The notes under the pieces are model-generated. The model made no database searches and was not told the origin of the DNA. It saw nothing but the letters and a program-made list of their open reading frames with translations. Shown in pieces: positions 1 through 5,455 of a DNA stretch of 5,455 bases. The translations under genes were made by a program, and so were the position numbers. This stretch comes from Actinomycetota bacterium (GTDB lineage Bacteria > Actinomycetota > Actinomycetes > Propionibacteriales > Nocardioidaceae): assembly GCA_009702305.1 (NCBI GenBank), contig WLIH01000228.1, positions 1 through 5,455 of the forward strand, read 5' to 3'. How positions within the stretch are numbered: position 1 is the stretch's first letter; the number at the start of each line of letters is the position of its first letter.

Positions 1-2778
1 GGAGTAGGCGACCACCCCGCGGCGCAGCCGGCCGACGACGTCGCGCGCCGTGCGTCGCAGGGGCGAGTCGCCCGCCGCATCGGCCACCTGGCCGGCGAGA
101 TCGATCAACTGCTTCATCCAGCGGACGAAGTCGCCCGCGGCCAGCTCGCTCGGCCCGAGCACGTCGTCGAGCTCGTCACCCTCCGCCCAGCGGTAGGCGA
201 CCCAGGCGAAGCCCAGATCGGGCGGTCGCAGGAAGTCGAGGTGGTGCTCGCGCTCCAGGGTGTCGAGCTGACCCCACAGGCGCACCATCTCGGCGATCGC
301 CTCCTTGGCGCGCCCGCCCGGCAGCCGGGGCGAGGACGCGGCCACGGCCCGGCGGGACTCGAAGACCAGCACGGACAGCGCGGCCGCGAGCTCCGACGGC
401 GTGAGGTCGTCCCACAGGCCCGCTCGCATCGACTCGGCCGCGACCAGATCCATGTCGGAGTAGATCCGCCTCAGGTGCCGCCCTCGGTCGGTGACGGTGT
501 CGCCGGCGAGGTACTCCAGCGCCGTCAGCACCTCACACACCCGGTCGAACTGCCGGGCGACCGTGTTGGTGCGCTGCTCGACCCGCCGCTGCAGGGTCTT
601 CGCGTCGCGGTCGAGCTTGTGCCAGCGCTCGGCCCAGCGCGAGTGGTCCTCGCGATCGGGGCAGGCGTGGCAGGGGTGCTCGCGCAGCTCGGCGCGCAGC
701 GCCTGCACCTGGTCGTCCCACTCGCCGTGCGCGCCCGACCCGCCCGCGCGGCGCGAAGCGGGCGGCGGGGTCAGGTCGTGGGTCCGTGATCGCAGCGCTG
801 CCGCGAGGTCGCGGCGCATCTGGGGGTCGCGGCCGTTGAAGCTCTTGGGCACCTTGATCCGGGTCAGCGCCACCACCGGCACCGGGAAGTCGATCATCGC
901 CAGGCGCCGCGCTGGGCGGTCCGCCGTCACGACGTAGGGGCGCGGTCCCTCGGGCGACCAGCCGGGATCGATGACGACGGCGTAGCCGGCGAACTTGCCG
1001 GTCGGCACCAGGATCACGTCGCCGGGCTTGAGCACCTTCAGCGAGTCGATCGCCTCCTGGCGACGGTCGGCGCGCTTGGAGCGGCTCGCGCCCTTCTCGA
1101 CATCGCTGATCCTCCGGCGCAGGGCGGCGTACTCCATGAAGTCCCCGCGGTCGCACTGCGCGGCCTCGGCGTAGCCGTCGAGGGCGTCGTGGCTCTTGCG
1201 CAGCTGCCGGGCCAGACCGACGACGGCCTTGTCGGCCTGGAACTGCGCGAACGACTGCTCGAGCAGCTCGCGGGCCCGGACCCGACCGAACTGGTGCACG
1301 AGGTTGACGGCCATGTTGTACGACGGTCGGAACGACGAGCGCAACGGATACGTGCGCGTCGAGGCGAGGCCGGCGACCTCGCGCGGGTCCATGCCGGGCT
1401 GCCAGAGCACGACGCCGTGGCCCTCGGTGTCGAGGCCGCGGCGGCCGGCGCGCCCGGTGAGCTGGGTGTACTCCCCCGGGGTGATGTCGGCGTGCGTCTC
1501 GCCGTTCCACTTCGAGAGCTTCTCGATGACCACGGTGCGGGCCGGCATGTTGATGCCGAGGGCCAGCGTCTCGGTCGCGAAGACCACCTTGCACAGTCCC
1601 CGGAGATAGAGCTCCTCCACACACTGCTTGAAGGCGGGCAGCATCCCGGCGTGGTGGGCGGCGACGCCGCGGGTGAGGCCGTCGAGGAAGTCGTGGTAGC
1701 CCAGCACGTGGAGGTCGTCCTCGGGCAGGTGGCGACAGCTCTCCTCGACGAAGGCGAAGATCTGGTCGCGCTCCTCGGGCGAGGTGAGCCGGATGCCGGC
1801 GTTGAGGCACTGGGTGACGGCGGCGTCGCAGCCGACCCGGCTGAAGATGAACACGATGGCCGGCAGCAGCTGCGAGCGGTCGAGCCGCTCGATGACCTCC
1901 GAGCGGCTCGGGATCCAGACGCGGCGCCCGTTGCCCACCTGCTTGGGTCCGCCGCCCGGCTTGGAGCGTCCGCGCGGCGAGCGGCGGTCCTTGAGGCGGG
2001 TCGCTGCCCAGTCGTCGCGCGCGAGCTTGACCAGCTCGTCGTTGACCGGGGCGCCCTCCTTGACGAACCCCGCGGCGGCGTCGACGTCGGAGGAGGCGAA
2101 GAGGTCGAGCAACCGGCGCCCGACGATCACGTGCTGGTAGAGCGGCACCGGCCGCTTCTCCTCCACGATCGTGGTGGTGTCGCCCCGGACGGTCTCGAGC
2201 CACTCGCCGAACTCCTCCGCGTTGGAGACCGTCGCGGAGAGCGAGACCACCGACACCGAGTCCGGCAGGTGGATGATCACCTCCTCCCAGACCGCGCCGC
2301 GGGACCGGTCGGCGAGGTAGTGCACCTCGTCCATCACGACGTAGCCCAGTCCCAGCAGCGTCTGGGACCCGGCGTAGAGCATGTTGCGCAGGACCTCGGT
2401 GGTCATCACGACCACGGGTGCCTCGCCGTTGACGACGTTGTCGCCGGTGAGCAGTCCCACCTGGTCGGGGCCGTAGCGCTGCACGAGATCGTGGTACTTC
2501 TGGTTCGACAGGGCCTTGATGGGGGTCGTGTAGAAGGCCTTGCGCCCCGTGGCGAGCGCCAGGTGGATGGCGAACTCGCCGATGATCGTCTTGCCGGAGC
2601 CGGTGGGTGCCGCGACGAGCACGCCGCGACCCTCCTCGATGTCCTTGCACGCGGCGACCTGGAAGTCGTCGAGCGCGAAGTCGTAGAGCGCCTCGAAGTC
2701 GCGGAAGACCGGGTGATCGCGGTGGCGGCGGTAGTCGGCGTAGCGCTGTGCGGGCGACTGCTCGTCCTGGGTCACCAT
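1..2778 (-). CDS. helY: Ski2-like DEAD/DEAH-box RNA/DNA helicase HelY, 3' end outside the window
   Basis: ATP-dependent superfamily 2 helicase of the Ski2/Mtr4 type, expected in the cytoplasm acting on RNA or other structured nucleic acid; its bacterial substrate is not well defined. The window holds 926 codons without a stop. Visible motifs in order: Walker A APTGSGKT (57-64), motif Ia TTPIKALSNQK (84-94), TTEVLRN (126-132), Walker B DEVH (150-153), SAT (181-183), motif IV around IVFIFSR (308-314), motif V TETLALGINMPA (402-413) and motif VI QLTGRAGRRG (439-448). A KPGDV segment (584-588) lies in the insert region, and the DSHCT-type C-terminus covers roughly 740-926. A basic Gly-rich insert (about 263-286) separates the two RecA domains. 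The ATG at 2778 is chosen because an in-frame TAG lies at 2787-2785; an AGG sits 5 nt before it. M. tuberculosis HelY is about 906 aa, so only a few residues should be missing. It follows the lipid kinase gene after 29 nt, and M. tuberculosis has helY at the equivalent place after tatC. The family assignment is secure; the in vivo role is not. Confidence 0.95.
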   Translation of the reverse strand, partial: MVTQDEQSPAQRYADYRRHRDHPVFRDFEALYDFALDDFQVAACKDIEEGRGVLVAAPTGSGKTIIGEFAIHLALATGRKAFYTTPIKALSNQKYHDLVQRYGPDQVGLLTGDNVVNGEAPVVVMTTEVLRNMLYAGSQTLLGLGYVVMDEVHYLADRSRGAVWEEVIIHLPDSVSVVSLSATVSNAEEFGEWLETVRGDTTTIVEEKRPVPLYQHVIVGRRLLDLFASSDVDAAAGFVKEGAPVNDELVKLARDDWAATRLKDRRSPRGRSKPGGGPKQVGNGRRVWIPSRSEVIERLDRSQLLPAIVFIFSRVGCDAAVTQCLNAGIRLTSPEERDQIFAFVEESCRHLPEDDLHVLGYHDFLDGLTRGVAAHHAGMLPAFKQCVEELYLRGLCKVVFATETLALGINMPARTVVIEKLSKWNGETHADITPGEYTQLTGRAGRRGLDTEGHGVVLWQPGMDPREVAGLASTRTYPLRSSFRPSYNMAVNLVHQFGRVRARELLEQSFAQFQADKAVVGLARQLRKSHDALDGYAEAAQCDRGDFMEYAALRRRISDVEKGASRSKRADRRQEAIDSLKVLKPGDVILVPTGKFAGYAVVIDPGWSPEGPRPYVVTADRPARRLAMIDFPVPVVALTRIKVPKSFNGRDPQMRRDLAAALRSRTHDLTPPPASRRAGGSGAHGEWDDQVQALRAELREHPCHACPDREDHSRWAERWHKLDRDAKTLQRRVEQRTNTVARQFDRVCEVLTALEYLAGDTVTDRGRHLRRIYSDMDLVAAESMRAGLWDDLTPSELAAALSVLVFESRRAVAASSPRLPGGRAKEAIAEMVRLWGQLDTLEREHHLDFLRPPDLGFAWVAYRWAEGDELDDVLGPSELAAGDFVRWMKQLIDLAGQVADAAGDSPLRRTARDVVGRLRRGVVAYS
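737..772 (-). repeat. Strong GC hairpin sequence inside helY
   Basis: Arms GACCC+GCCCGC (737-747) and GCGGGC+GGGTC (758-763 and 768-772) pair over 11 bp with a 4-nt bulge and a 10-nt loop. It encodes the Pro/Ala/Arg/Gly linker at about residues 669-681, just before the C-terminal helical region. No U run follows, so it is not an intrinsic terminator. It may simply reflect relaxed GC-rich codons in a linker. Confidence 0.35.
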
Positions 2779-2807
2779 CCCAACCTACGCGGTGACGCTC
2801 GCCCACC

Positions 2808-3695
2808 TCACGCCAGGATCGTGAGCGCGCCGGGCGCGCACTCCACCGTCAGCGGCAGCGGACCGAACCGCTCGCCATCGGCGTAGGTGACGATCGCCGG
2901 GGCCGAGACCCGCACCTCACGGGCCAGGTGATGCTCGTAGGCCGGGTGCTCCGCGATGGTGCCGTTGAACAGACGCGGGTAGGCCCGCACCAGACCGAGC
3001 TTGCTGAGCGGCCGCACGACGACCACATCGAGCAGGCCGTCGTCGAGGCGGGCACCCTCGGTGATGCGCAGACCGCCGCCGAACGACGGCCCGTTGCCCA
3101 CCGAGACGAGGGTGGCCTCGACCTGGTGACGCACCCCGTCGAGTTCGAGGTCGTAGGTGCGGGGCGCGAAGGTGCGCAGCTCGGCGAGCGTCGCGAGGTT
3201 GTAGCGCATCTGGCCGCGCGGCCAGGTCATCGCGTTGGCGCGCTCGTTGACCACCGCGTCGAATCCGGCGCACAGCACCGTGGCGTAGTACGACGAGCCG
3301 CTGCGGGCCAGGTCGCTGACGCGGGTCCGTCCGGCCACGACCACGTCGGCGGCGGCCACCGGGTCGGTGCGCGGCAGGTCGAAGTAGCGCGCCACATCGT
3401 TGCCCGTGCCGGCCGGGATCAGCCCGAGGGGCACACCCGTGCCGGCGAGCAGTTGGAGGGCGAGGTGCACCAGTCCGTCGCCACCGCAGACGACCAGGGC
3501 GTCGACGCCGTCGTCGAGGGCGGCTCGGGCCAGCCTGCGCGCGTCGTCGGCGTCTGCGCCGACGAGGTCGTGCACGGCGACGCCGGCCGCCTGCAGCCGG
3601 GCCAGGGCGAGCACCCGTGCCCGAGCTCCCTTGCCCTTGCCTGACGTGGGGTTGGTCAGCAGGGCGACCTCGCGCGGCAGACGCCGCTCAGTCAT
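2808..3695 (-). CDS. Diacylglycerol/lipid kinase family protein (DagK/YegS/BmrU type)
   Basis: Complete 295-aa protein, the usual length for soluble or membrane-associated lipid kinases that transfer ATP phosphate to diacylglycerol or a related lipid, giving phosphatidic acid for phospholipid recycling. Visible motifs: N-terminal nucleotide-binding NPTSGKGKG (15-23), GGDG (71-74), PAGTGND (94-100), CAGFDAVV (142-149), then the C-terminal beta-sandwich with GNGPSFGGGLRITEGA (200-215), DDGLLD (218-223) and YADGE (271-275). By analogy with DgkB of Staphylococcus, the Glu in DGE (E275) is the likely general base and the Asp of GGDG helps hold Mg2+. There is no signal peptide or membrane segment. 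The ATG at 3695 overlaps the end of the upstream gene by 8 nt and has no clear Shine-Dalgarno sequence, so translation is probably coupled. The true lipid cannot be told from sequence; sphingosine-kinase-like or glycolipid-kinase roles occur in this family. Confidence 0.9.
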   Translation of the reverse strand: MTERRLPREVALLTNPTSGKGKGARARVLALARLQAAGVAVHDLVGADADDARRLARAALDDGVDALVVCGGDGLVHLALQLLAGTGVPLGLIPAGTGNDVARYFDLPRTDPVAAADVVVAGRTRVSDLARSGSSYYATVLCAGFDAVVNERANAMTWPRGQMRYNLATLAELRTFAPRTYDLELDGVRHQVEATLVSVGNGPSFGGGLRITEGARLDDGLLDVVVVRPLSKLGLVRAYPRLFNGTIAEHPAYEHHLAREVRVSAPAIVTYADGERFGPLPLTVECAPGALTILA

Positions 3696-4113
3696 CGTCG
3701 GGCCGGTCGCGACCGATGCGCAGCTGCACTCGGTAGTCGTCGGCCGAGGCCCCCACTCCGCGAGCCAGCCGGCCGATGGCGTCGAGCACGAGGTCGGCGT
3801 TGAAGGCCTGCCCGGGCACGGCCAGGGTGACCCGTCCGCCGTCGTCGCCGCTGCGGACGATCAGGATCTCGCCGTGGCGCCAGGACTGGTGGGCGTGACG
3901 ACGGGTCAGGTCGTCGGCTACGGCCTCCGGGTAGGCCTCGTCGACCGCGAGCAGGTCGCAGTCGAGGGATTCGTGACCCGGCGCGGCCAGCCGCCCGGTC
4001 ACCCGATGACCGCCGCGCAGCCCGGACGTCGCCGTCCAGGTCACCTCCGCGACCCCCAGCCACTCCGGCAGGTCGAACGGATCGACCTCCACCAGCGGAC
4101 CGGGTCCGCTCAC
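3688..4113 (-). CDS. Uncharacterised 141-aa protein between tatC and the lipid kinase gene
   Basis: I do not recognise a named domain. The protein is acidic to neutral and soluble-looking, with no signal peptide, no hydrophobic membrane helix and no cysteine pair (one Cys, at 52). The composition suggests an alpha/beta fold: an N-terminal segment with FDLPEWLG (13-20) followed by TWTA (25-28), a central strand CDLLAVD (52-58) then AYPEAV (60-65), a His/Trp-containing stretch RRHAHQSWRHGE (71-82), strand ILIV (83-86), strand RVTLAVPG (94-101), a helix about 106-118 and a last strand about 127-133. The start is GTG at 4113, sharing GTGA with the tatC stop; the end overlaps the kinase ATG by 8 nt. 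This tight packing and normal coding character argue that it is a real translated gene. Function unknown; the position suggests only co-expression with its neighbours. Confidence 0.82.
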   Translation of the reverse strand: MSGPGPLVEVDPFDLPEWLGVAEVTWTATSGLRGGHRVTGRLAAPGHESLDCDLLAVDEAYPEAVADDLTRRHAHQSWRHGEILIVRSGDDGGRVTLAVPGQAFNADLVLDAIGRLARGVGASADDYRVQLRIGRDRPDDD

Positions 4114-4949
4114 AGCACCGACTTCTCGTCCGGCGAGAGGCCGGCTCCGGGGCGCGTGCGATCACGTCGCCGGTCGTTGACCTTGGCTATGACCACCGAG
4201 ATCTCGAAGAGCACGACCATGGGGATCGCCATGAAGGTCATGGTGAACGGGTCGGCCGACGGCGTGGCGATCGCGGCGAAGACGAAGATGCCGATGATGA
4301 TCCACGCCCGGTGCGTGCCGAGCGACTTGCCCTTGACGACGCCCGCGAGGTTGAGGAGCACCACGAAGACCGGGATCTCGAAGGCGATGCCGAACACCAG
4401 CAGGGTGCGGGTGAAGAAGGTGAGGTACTCGGAGAAGTCCACGAGGTTGGTGACACCGTCGGGGTTGAACCCGATCAGCACCTCGAGGCCCTTGGGCAGC
4501 GTGACGTAGCCCATCACGATGCCGACCATGAACAGGGGTCCGGCGACGCCGGCGAAGACTCGCGACCACTTGCGCTCGTTCTTGTGCAGCCCGGGCAGCA
4601 CGAACGCCCAGATCTGGTAGAGCCAGAACGGGCTACCACCGATGAGGGCGGCGAAGCCGCAGAGCTTGAGGTAGAGCATCAGGCCGCCACCAGGACCACT
4701 GGTGGTGGCGATGGTCTCCTTGCCGTCAGGCAGCGCCTCGGCGGCGTCCTGGTACGGCCCGTAGACCAGGTCGTAGAGGGCGTCGAAGAAGAACAACGCG
4801 ACGATCAGACCGATCGTCAAGATCAGAGCGACCTTGAAGATGCGCCCGCGCAGCTCGCGCAGGTGGTCCGAGAGCGCCATCCGGCCATCGGCACCGATGG
4901 GGTGCATGGGCGCACCGGAGAAGAGGCGGTAGACGCCGACGATCGACAC
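4110..4949 (-). CDS. tatC: Sec-independent (twin-arginine) protein translocase subunit TatC
   Basis: Polytopic inner-membrane receptor that binds twin-arginine signal peptides and recruits TatA for export of folded proteins. The 279 aa show six hydrophobic segments at about 37-56, 92-118, 131-151, 179-200, 214-230 and 236-256. Family signatures are present: DHLRELRGR (28-36) before TM1, SPFWLYQIWAFVLPGL (106-121) followed by HKNER with Glu125 in the conserved cytoplasmic loop, FGIAFEIPVF (186-195) with Glu191 in TM4, and ATPSADPFT (228-236) between TM5 and TM6. The C-terminus is short, basic then acidic (about 257-279). The start is uncertain: the GTG at 4949 is the longest choice but lacks a Shine-Dalgarno sequence; the ATG at codon 15 (4907) is possible; the ATG at codon 24 would start immediately before the conserved DHLRELR block and is unlikely. 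It lies 23 nt after tatA and shares GTGA with the next gene. Confidence 0.96.
   Translation of the reverse strand: MSIVGVYRLFSGAPMHPIGADGRMALSDHLRELRGRIFKVALILTIGLIVALFFFDALYDLVYGPYQDAAEALPDGKETIATTSGPGGGLMLYLKLCGFAALIGGSPFWLYQIWAFVLPGLHKNERKWSRVFAGVAGPLFMVGIVMGYVTLPKGLEVLIGFNPDGVTNLVDFSEYLTFFTRTLLVFGIAFEIPVFVVLLNLAGVVKGKSLGTHRAWIIIGIFVFAAIATPSADPFTMTFMAIPMVVLFEISVVIAKVNDRRRDRTRPGAGLSPDEKSVL
4687..4705 (-). repeat. Intragenic inverted repeat in tatC
   Basis: Perfect 7-bp arms CCACCAG and CTGGTGG around a 5-nt loop. It encodes the Thr/Gly-rich first periplasmic loop (about residues 82-88), where protein constraint is low. It could form an mRNA hairpin; no regulatory role can be shown. Confidence 0.4.
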
Positions 4950-4972
4950 GGGGATGAAGGAAGGAGCCGGCG
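4950..4972 (-). other. tatA-tatC gap: pyrimidine-rich, no Shine-Dalgarno sequence
   Basis: In the mRNA sense, 4966-4950 reads CTCCTTCCTTCATCCCC, pyrimidines except for one A, directly before the GTG assigned to tatC. It contains no purine ribosome-binding site and instead resembles the anti-Shine-Dalgarno sequence itself (CTCCTT). tatC translation from 4949 would therefore rely on coupling to tatA or on a site further inside. Confidence 0.6.
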
Positions 4973-5251
4973 TCAGCCGTGGTTCTTGTCGGTCTGCGGC
5001 TCCTGCGCGACGGTGACGTCGTCGACCGGCGTCGCAGGCAGCTCGGCCGGCGGGGTGGCCTTCGGCTCAGGACCGGCGACGGCGTCGTCGTCGTCGCGCA
5101 GCCCCTTGGTCTCCGCCTTGAAGATGCGCAGCGCCTGGCCGGTGCCGCGGGCGAGGTCGGGCAGCTTCGCGGCACCGAACACGAGCACCACGATGACCAG
5201 GATGACCAGCCATTCGGCGCCCTGGGGCATGGAAATCAACGGGGCGATCAT
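4973..5251 (-). CDS. tatA: Sec-independent (twin-arginine) protein translocase subunit TatA
   Basis: Small single-span membrane protein that oligomerises to form the transport path of the Tat system with TatC. The 92 aa show the standard plan: a short N-terminus, polar Glu13 at the start of one membrane helix (about 14-26), the FG hinge (F25-G26), the amphipathic helix KLPDLARGTGQALRIFKAE (29-47), an acidic run DDDD (53-56) and a Pro/Ala/Asp-rich disordered tail. KLPDLARG and the FK-E pattern fit TatA better than TatB, and no tatB is present here; in actinobacteria tatB is usually elsewhere. The ATG at 5251 is chosen because AGAAGG lies 5 nt upstream; a second ATG at 5230 (codon 8) would shorten the N-terminus and has no better site. 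The DDDD run is coded by four perfect GAC repeats (5095-5084). Confidence 0.95.
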   Translation of the reverse strand: MIAPLISMPQGAEWLVILVIVVLVFGAAKLPDLARGTGQALRIFKAETKGLRDDDDAVAGPEPKATPPAELPATPVDDVTVAQEPQTDKNHG

Positions 5252-5304
5252 CGCGACCTTCTCTTTCGGGTGTGAGGCATGGGTCGTACCGGTTGCGCTC
5301 TCAT
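5248..5304 (-). CDS. Possible 18-aa basic small ORF bridging pafC and tatA
   Basis: Candidate small ORF encoding MRAQPVRPMPHTRKRRSR, with seven Arg/Lys in 18 residues. Its ATG (5304-5302) overlaps the pafC stop as ATGA, and its TGA (5250-5248) overlaps the tatA start as ATGA, so it exactly fills the 49-nt gap. A GGAAGG sequence lies 6 nt before its ATG, a good Shine-Dalgarno match at good spacing. These features are seen directly. That it is translated is inference: the GGAAGG is also codons of pafC, and stop-free short frames are common in GC-rich DNA. If real, it could be a leader that carries ribosomes from pafC to tatA rather than a functional peptide. Confidence 0.35.
   Translation of the reverse strand: MRAQPVRPMPHTRKRRSR
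5257..5262 (-). promoter_or_regulatory. Shine-Dalgarno sequence of tatA
   Basis: AGAAGG, 5 nt before the ATG at 5251, within a longer purine run (AAAGAGAAGG, 5266-5257). It fixes the tatA start at 5251 rather than the internal ATG at 5230. It lies inside the possible 18-codon ORF, so ribosomes translating that ORF would pass over it. Confidence 0.75.
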
Positions 5305-5455
5305 CGTACGCCTTCCGATGCGTACAGGCTGAGGGACTCCTGAAGCGCGGCTGTGTGGATCTGTCGCGCGGAGGCGGGTGCGACGACGGAGGCGTGCGGG
5401 CTCAGTCGCAGCAGCAGACGCGTGAGCCAGGCCTCGTCGGCGACCAGGAGATCGA
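5301..5455 (-). CDS. pafC: PafC, WYL-domain transcriptional regulator, C-terminal end only
   Basis: The last 50 codons and stop of a gene entering from the right edge; the first full codon starts at 5453. The peptide begins DLLVADEAWLTRLLLRL and ends LYASEGVR. A WL.RLLLRL helix followed by a V..P..... helix resembles the C-terminal (WCX) extension of actinobacterial WYL regulators. The identity rests mainly on place: pafC lies directly before tatA in actinobacteria. With PafB, PafC activates the LexA-independent DNA-damage response in mycobacteria; the name reflects its linkage to the proteasome accessory factor gene pafA. The HTH and WYL domains are outside the window, so DNA-binding residues cannot be checked. 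It overlaps the small ORF by 4 nt and ends 49 nt before tatA. Confidence 0.8.
   Translation of the reverse strand, partial: DLLVADEAWLTRLLLRLSPHASVVAPASARQIHTAALQESLSLYASEGVR
5306..5325 (-). repeat. Inverted repeat at the pafC 3' end
   Basis: Perfect 6-bp arms GTACGC (5325-5320) and GCGTAC (5311-5306) flank an 8-nt loop ATCGGAAG (5319-5312). In mRNA the loop would display most of the GGAAGG ribosome site that precedes the 18-codon ORF. There is no following U run, so this is not a normal intrinsic terminator. The arms are short and the structure is only a candidate. Confidence 0.45.
5311..5316 (-). promoter_or_regulatory. Possible Shine-Dalgarno sequence for the 18-codon ORF
   Basis: GGAAGG, 6 nt before the ATG at 5304, within the last codons of pafC. 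Its only suitable start is that ATG, since tatA is 60 nt away and has its own site. It may be chance, because it also encodes Glu-Gly of PafC. Confidence 0.4.

Noticed and set aside
533..2806. Minus-strand 757-codon open frame beginning with GTG at 2806
   Set aside because: It is out of frame with helY, is extremely Arg/Pro/Gly-rich and has no domain motifs. The true helY frame over the same DNA carries all the helicase motifs.
2779..2807. Terminator or promoter between the kinase gene and helY
   Set aside because: The 29-nt gap has no stem followed by a T run and no paired hexamers; it is a short operon spacer.
1189..2886. Plus-strand 565-codon open frame antisense to helY
   Set aside because: Long antisense frames are expected opposite GC-rich genes with strong third-position GC bias. 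No recognisable domain, and the opposite strand is clearly coding.
3704..3715. Perfect 12-bp palindrome CGGTCGCGACCG, 8 nt before the kinase start
   Set aside because: About one or more such 12-bp palindromes is expected by chance in 5.4 kb of GC-rich DNA, and it lies within the coding end of the upstream gene. Its RNA form is only a 4-bp stem.
2928..4509. Plus-strand frames of 238 and 369 codons opposite the kinase, unknown gene and tatC
   Set aside because: They cross several confidently coding minus-strand genes and have no motifs; shadows of codon bias.
5084..5095. Four tandem GTC/GAC repeats in tatA as a phase-variation tract
   Set aside because: A trinucleotide repeat changes only the number of Asp residues in the acidic run, and four units is too short to be notably unstable.
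5301..5340. Possible promoter with a TACGAT -10-like hexamer at the pafC end
   Set aside because: No matching -35 element at normal distance, and the tight spacing favours read-through from pafC. Not enough to call.
1..5455. Mobile element, defence system, CRISPR array or RNA gene
   Set aside because: No transposase, direct-repeat array, tRNA cloverleaf or rRNA sequence is visible. The region is nearly filled with housekeeping-type genes on one strand.

Overview
The window is a compact, GC-rich stretch in which every gene I can support lies on the minus strand. It reads, in transcription order from high to low coordinates: the 3' end of pafC, a possible 18-codon ORF, tatA, tatC, an uncharacterised 141-aa gene, a lipid/diacylglycerol kinase gene, and a large Ski2-like helicase gene (helY) that runs off the left edge. 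The order pafC-tatA-tatC-...-helY is a known actinobacterial arrangement (Mycobacterium has pafB-pafC-tatA-tatC-helY). GC content, GTG starts and protein style point to a high-GC actinobacterium. I suspect a Nocardioides-like member of the Propionibacteriales, but this is an inference from protein style, not a search result.

Region by region: 5455-5301 is the C-terminal 50 codons of PafC, a WYL-domain DNA-damage regulator. 5304-5248 is a tiny basic ORF with its own Shine-Dalgarno sequence, joined by ATGA overlaps to pafC on one side and tatA on the other. 5251-4973 is TatA and 4949-4110 is TatC, the pore-forming and receptor subunits of twin-arginine protein export. 4113-3688 is a soluble protein of unknown function. 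3695-2808 is a complete DagK/YegS-type lipid kinase. 2778-1 holds 926 codons of HelY with all the helicase motifs and most of the C-terminal DSHCT region; its stop lies just outside the window.

The gaps are 49 nt (pafC-tatA, occupied by the small ORF), 23 nt (tatA-tatC) and 29 nt (kinase-helY). The other two junctions overlap by 4 and 8 nt. I see no terminator or convincing internal promoter, so the set is probably one polycistronic unit started upstream of the window. The products do not form one pathway: Tat export and the lipid kinase act at the membrane, while PafC and HelY act on transcription control and nucleic acids. The linkage is best read as conserved operon structure. No mobile element, CRISPR array, tRNA or rRNA is visible, and no stretch over 300 bases lacks a gene. 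The parts least explained by known families are the 18-codon ORF with its hairpin and the 141-aa unknown protein.
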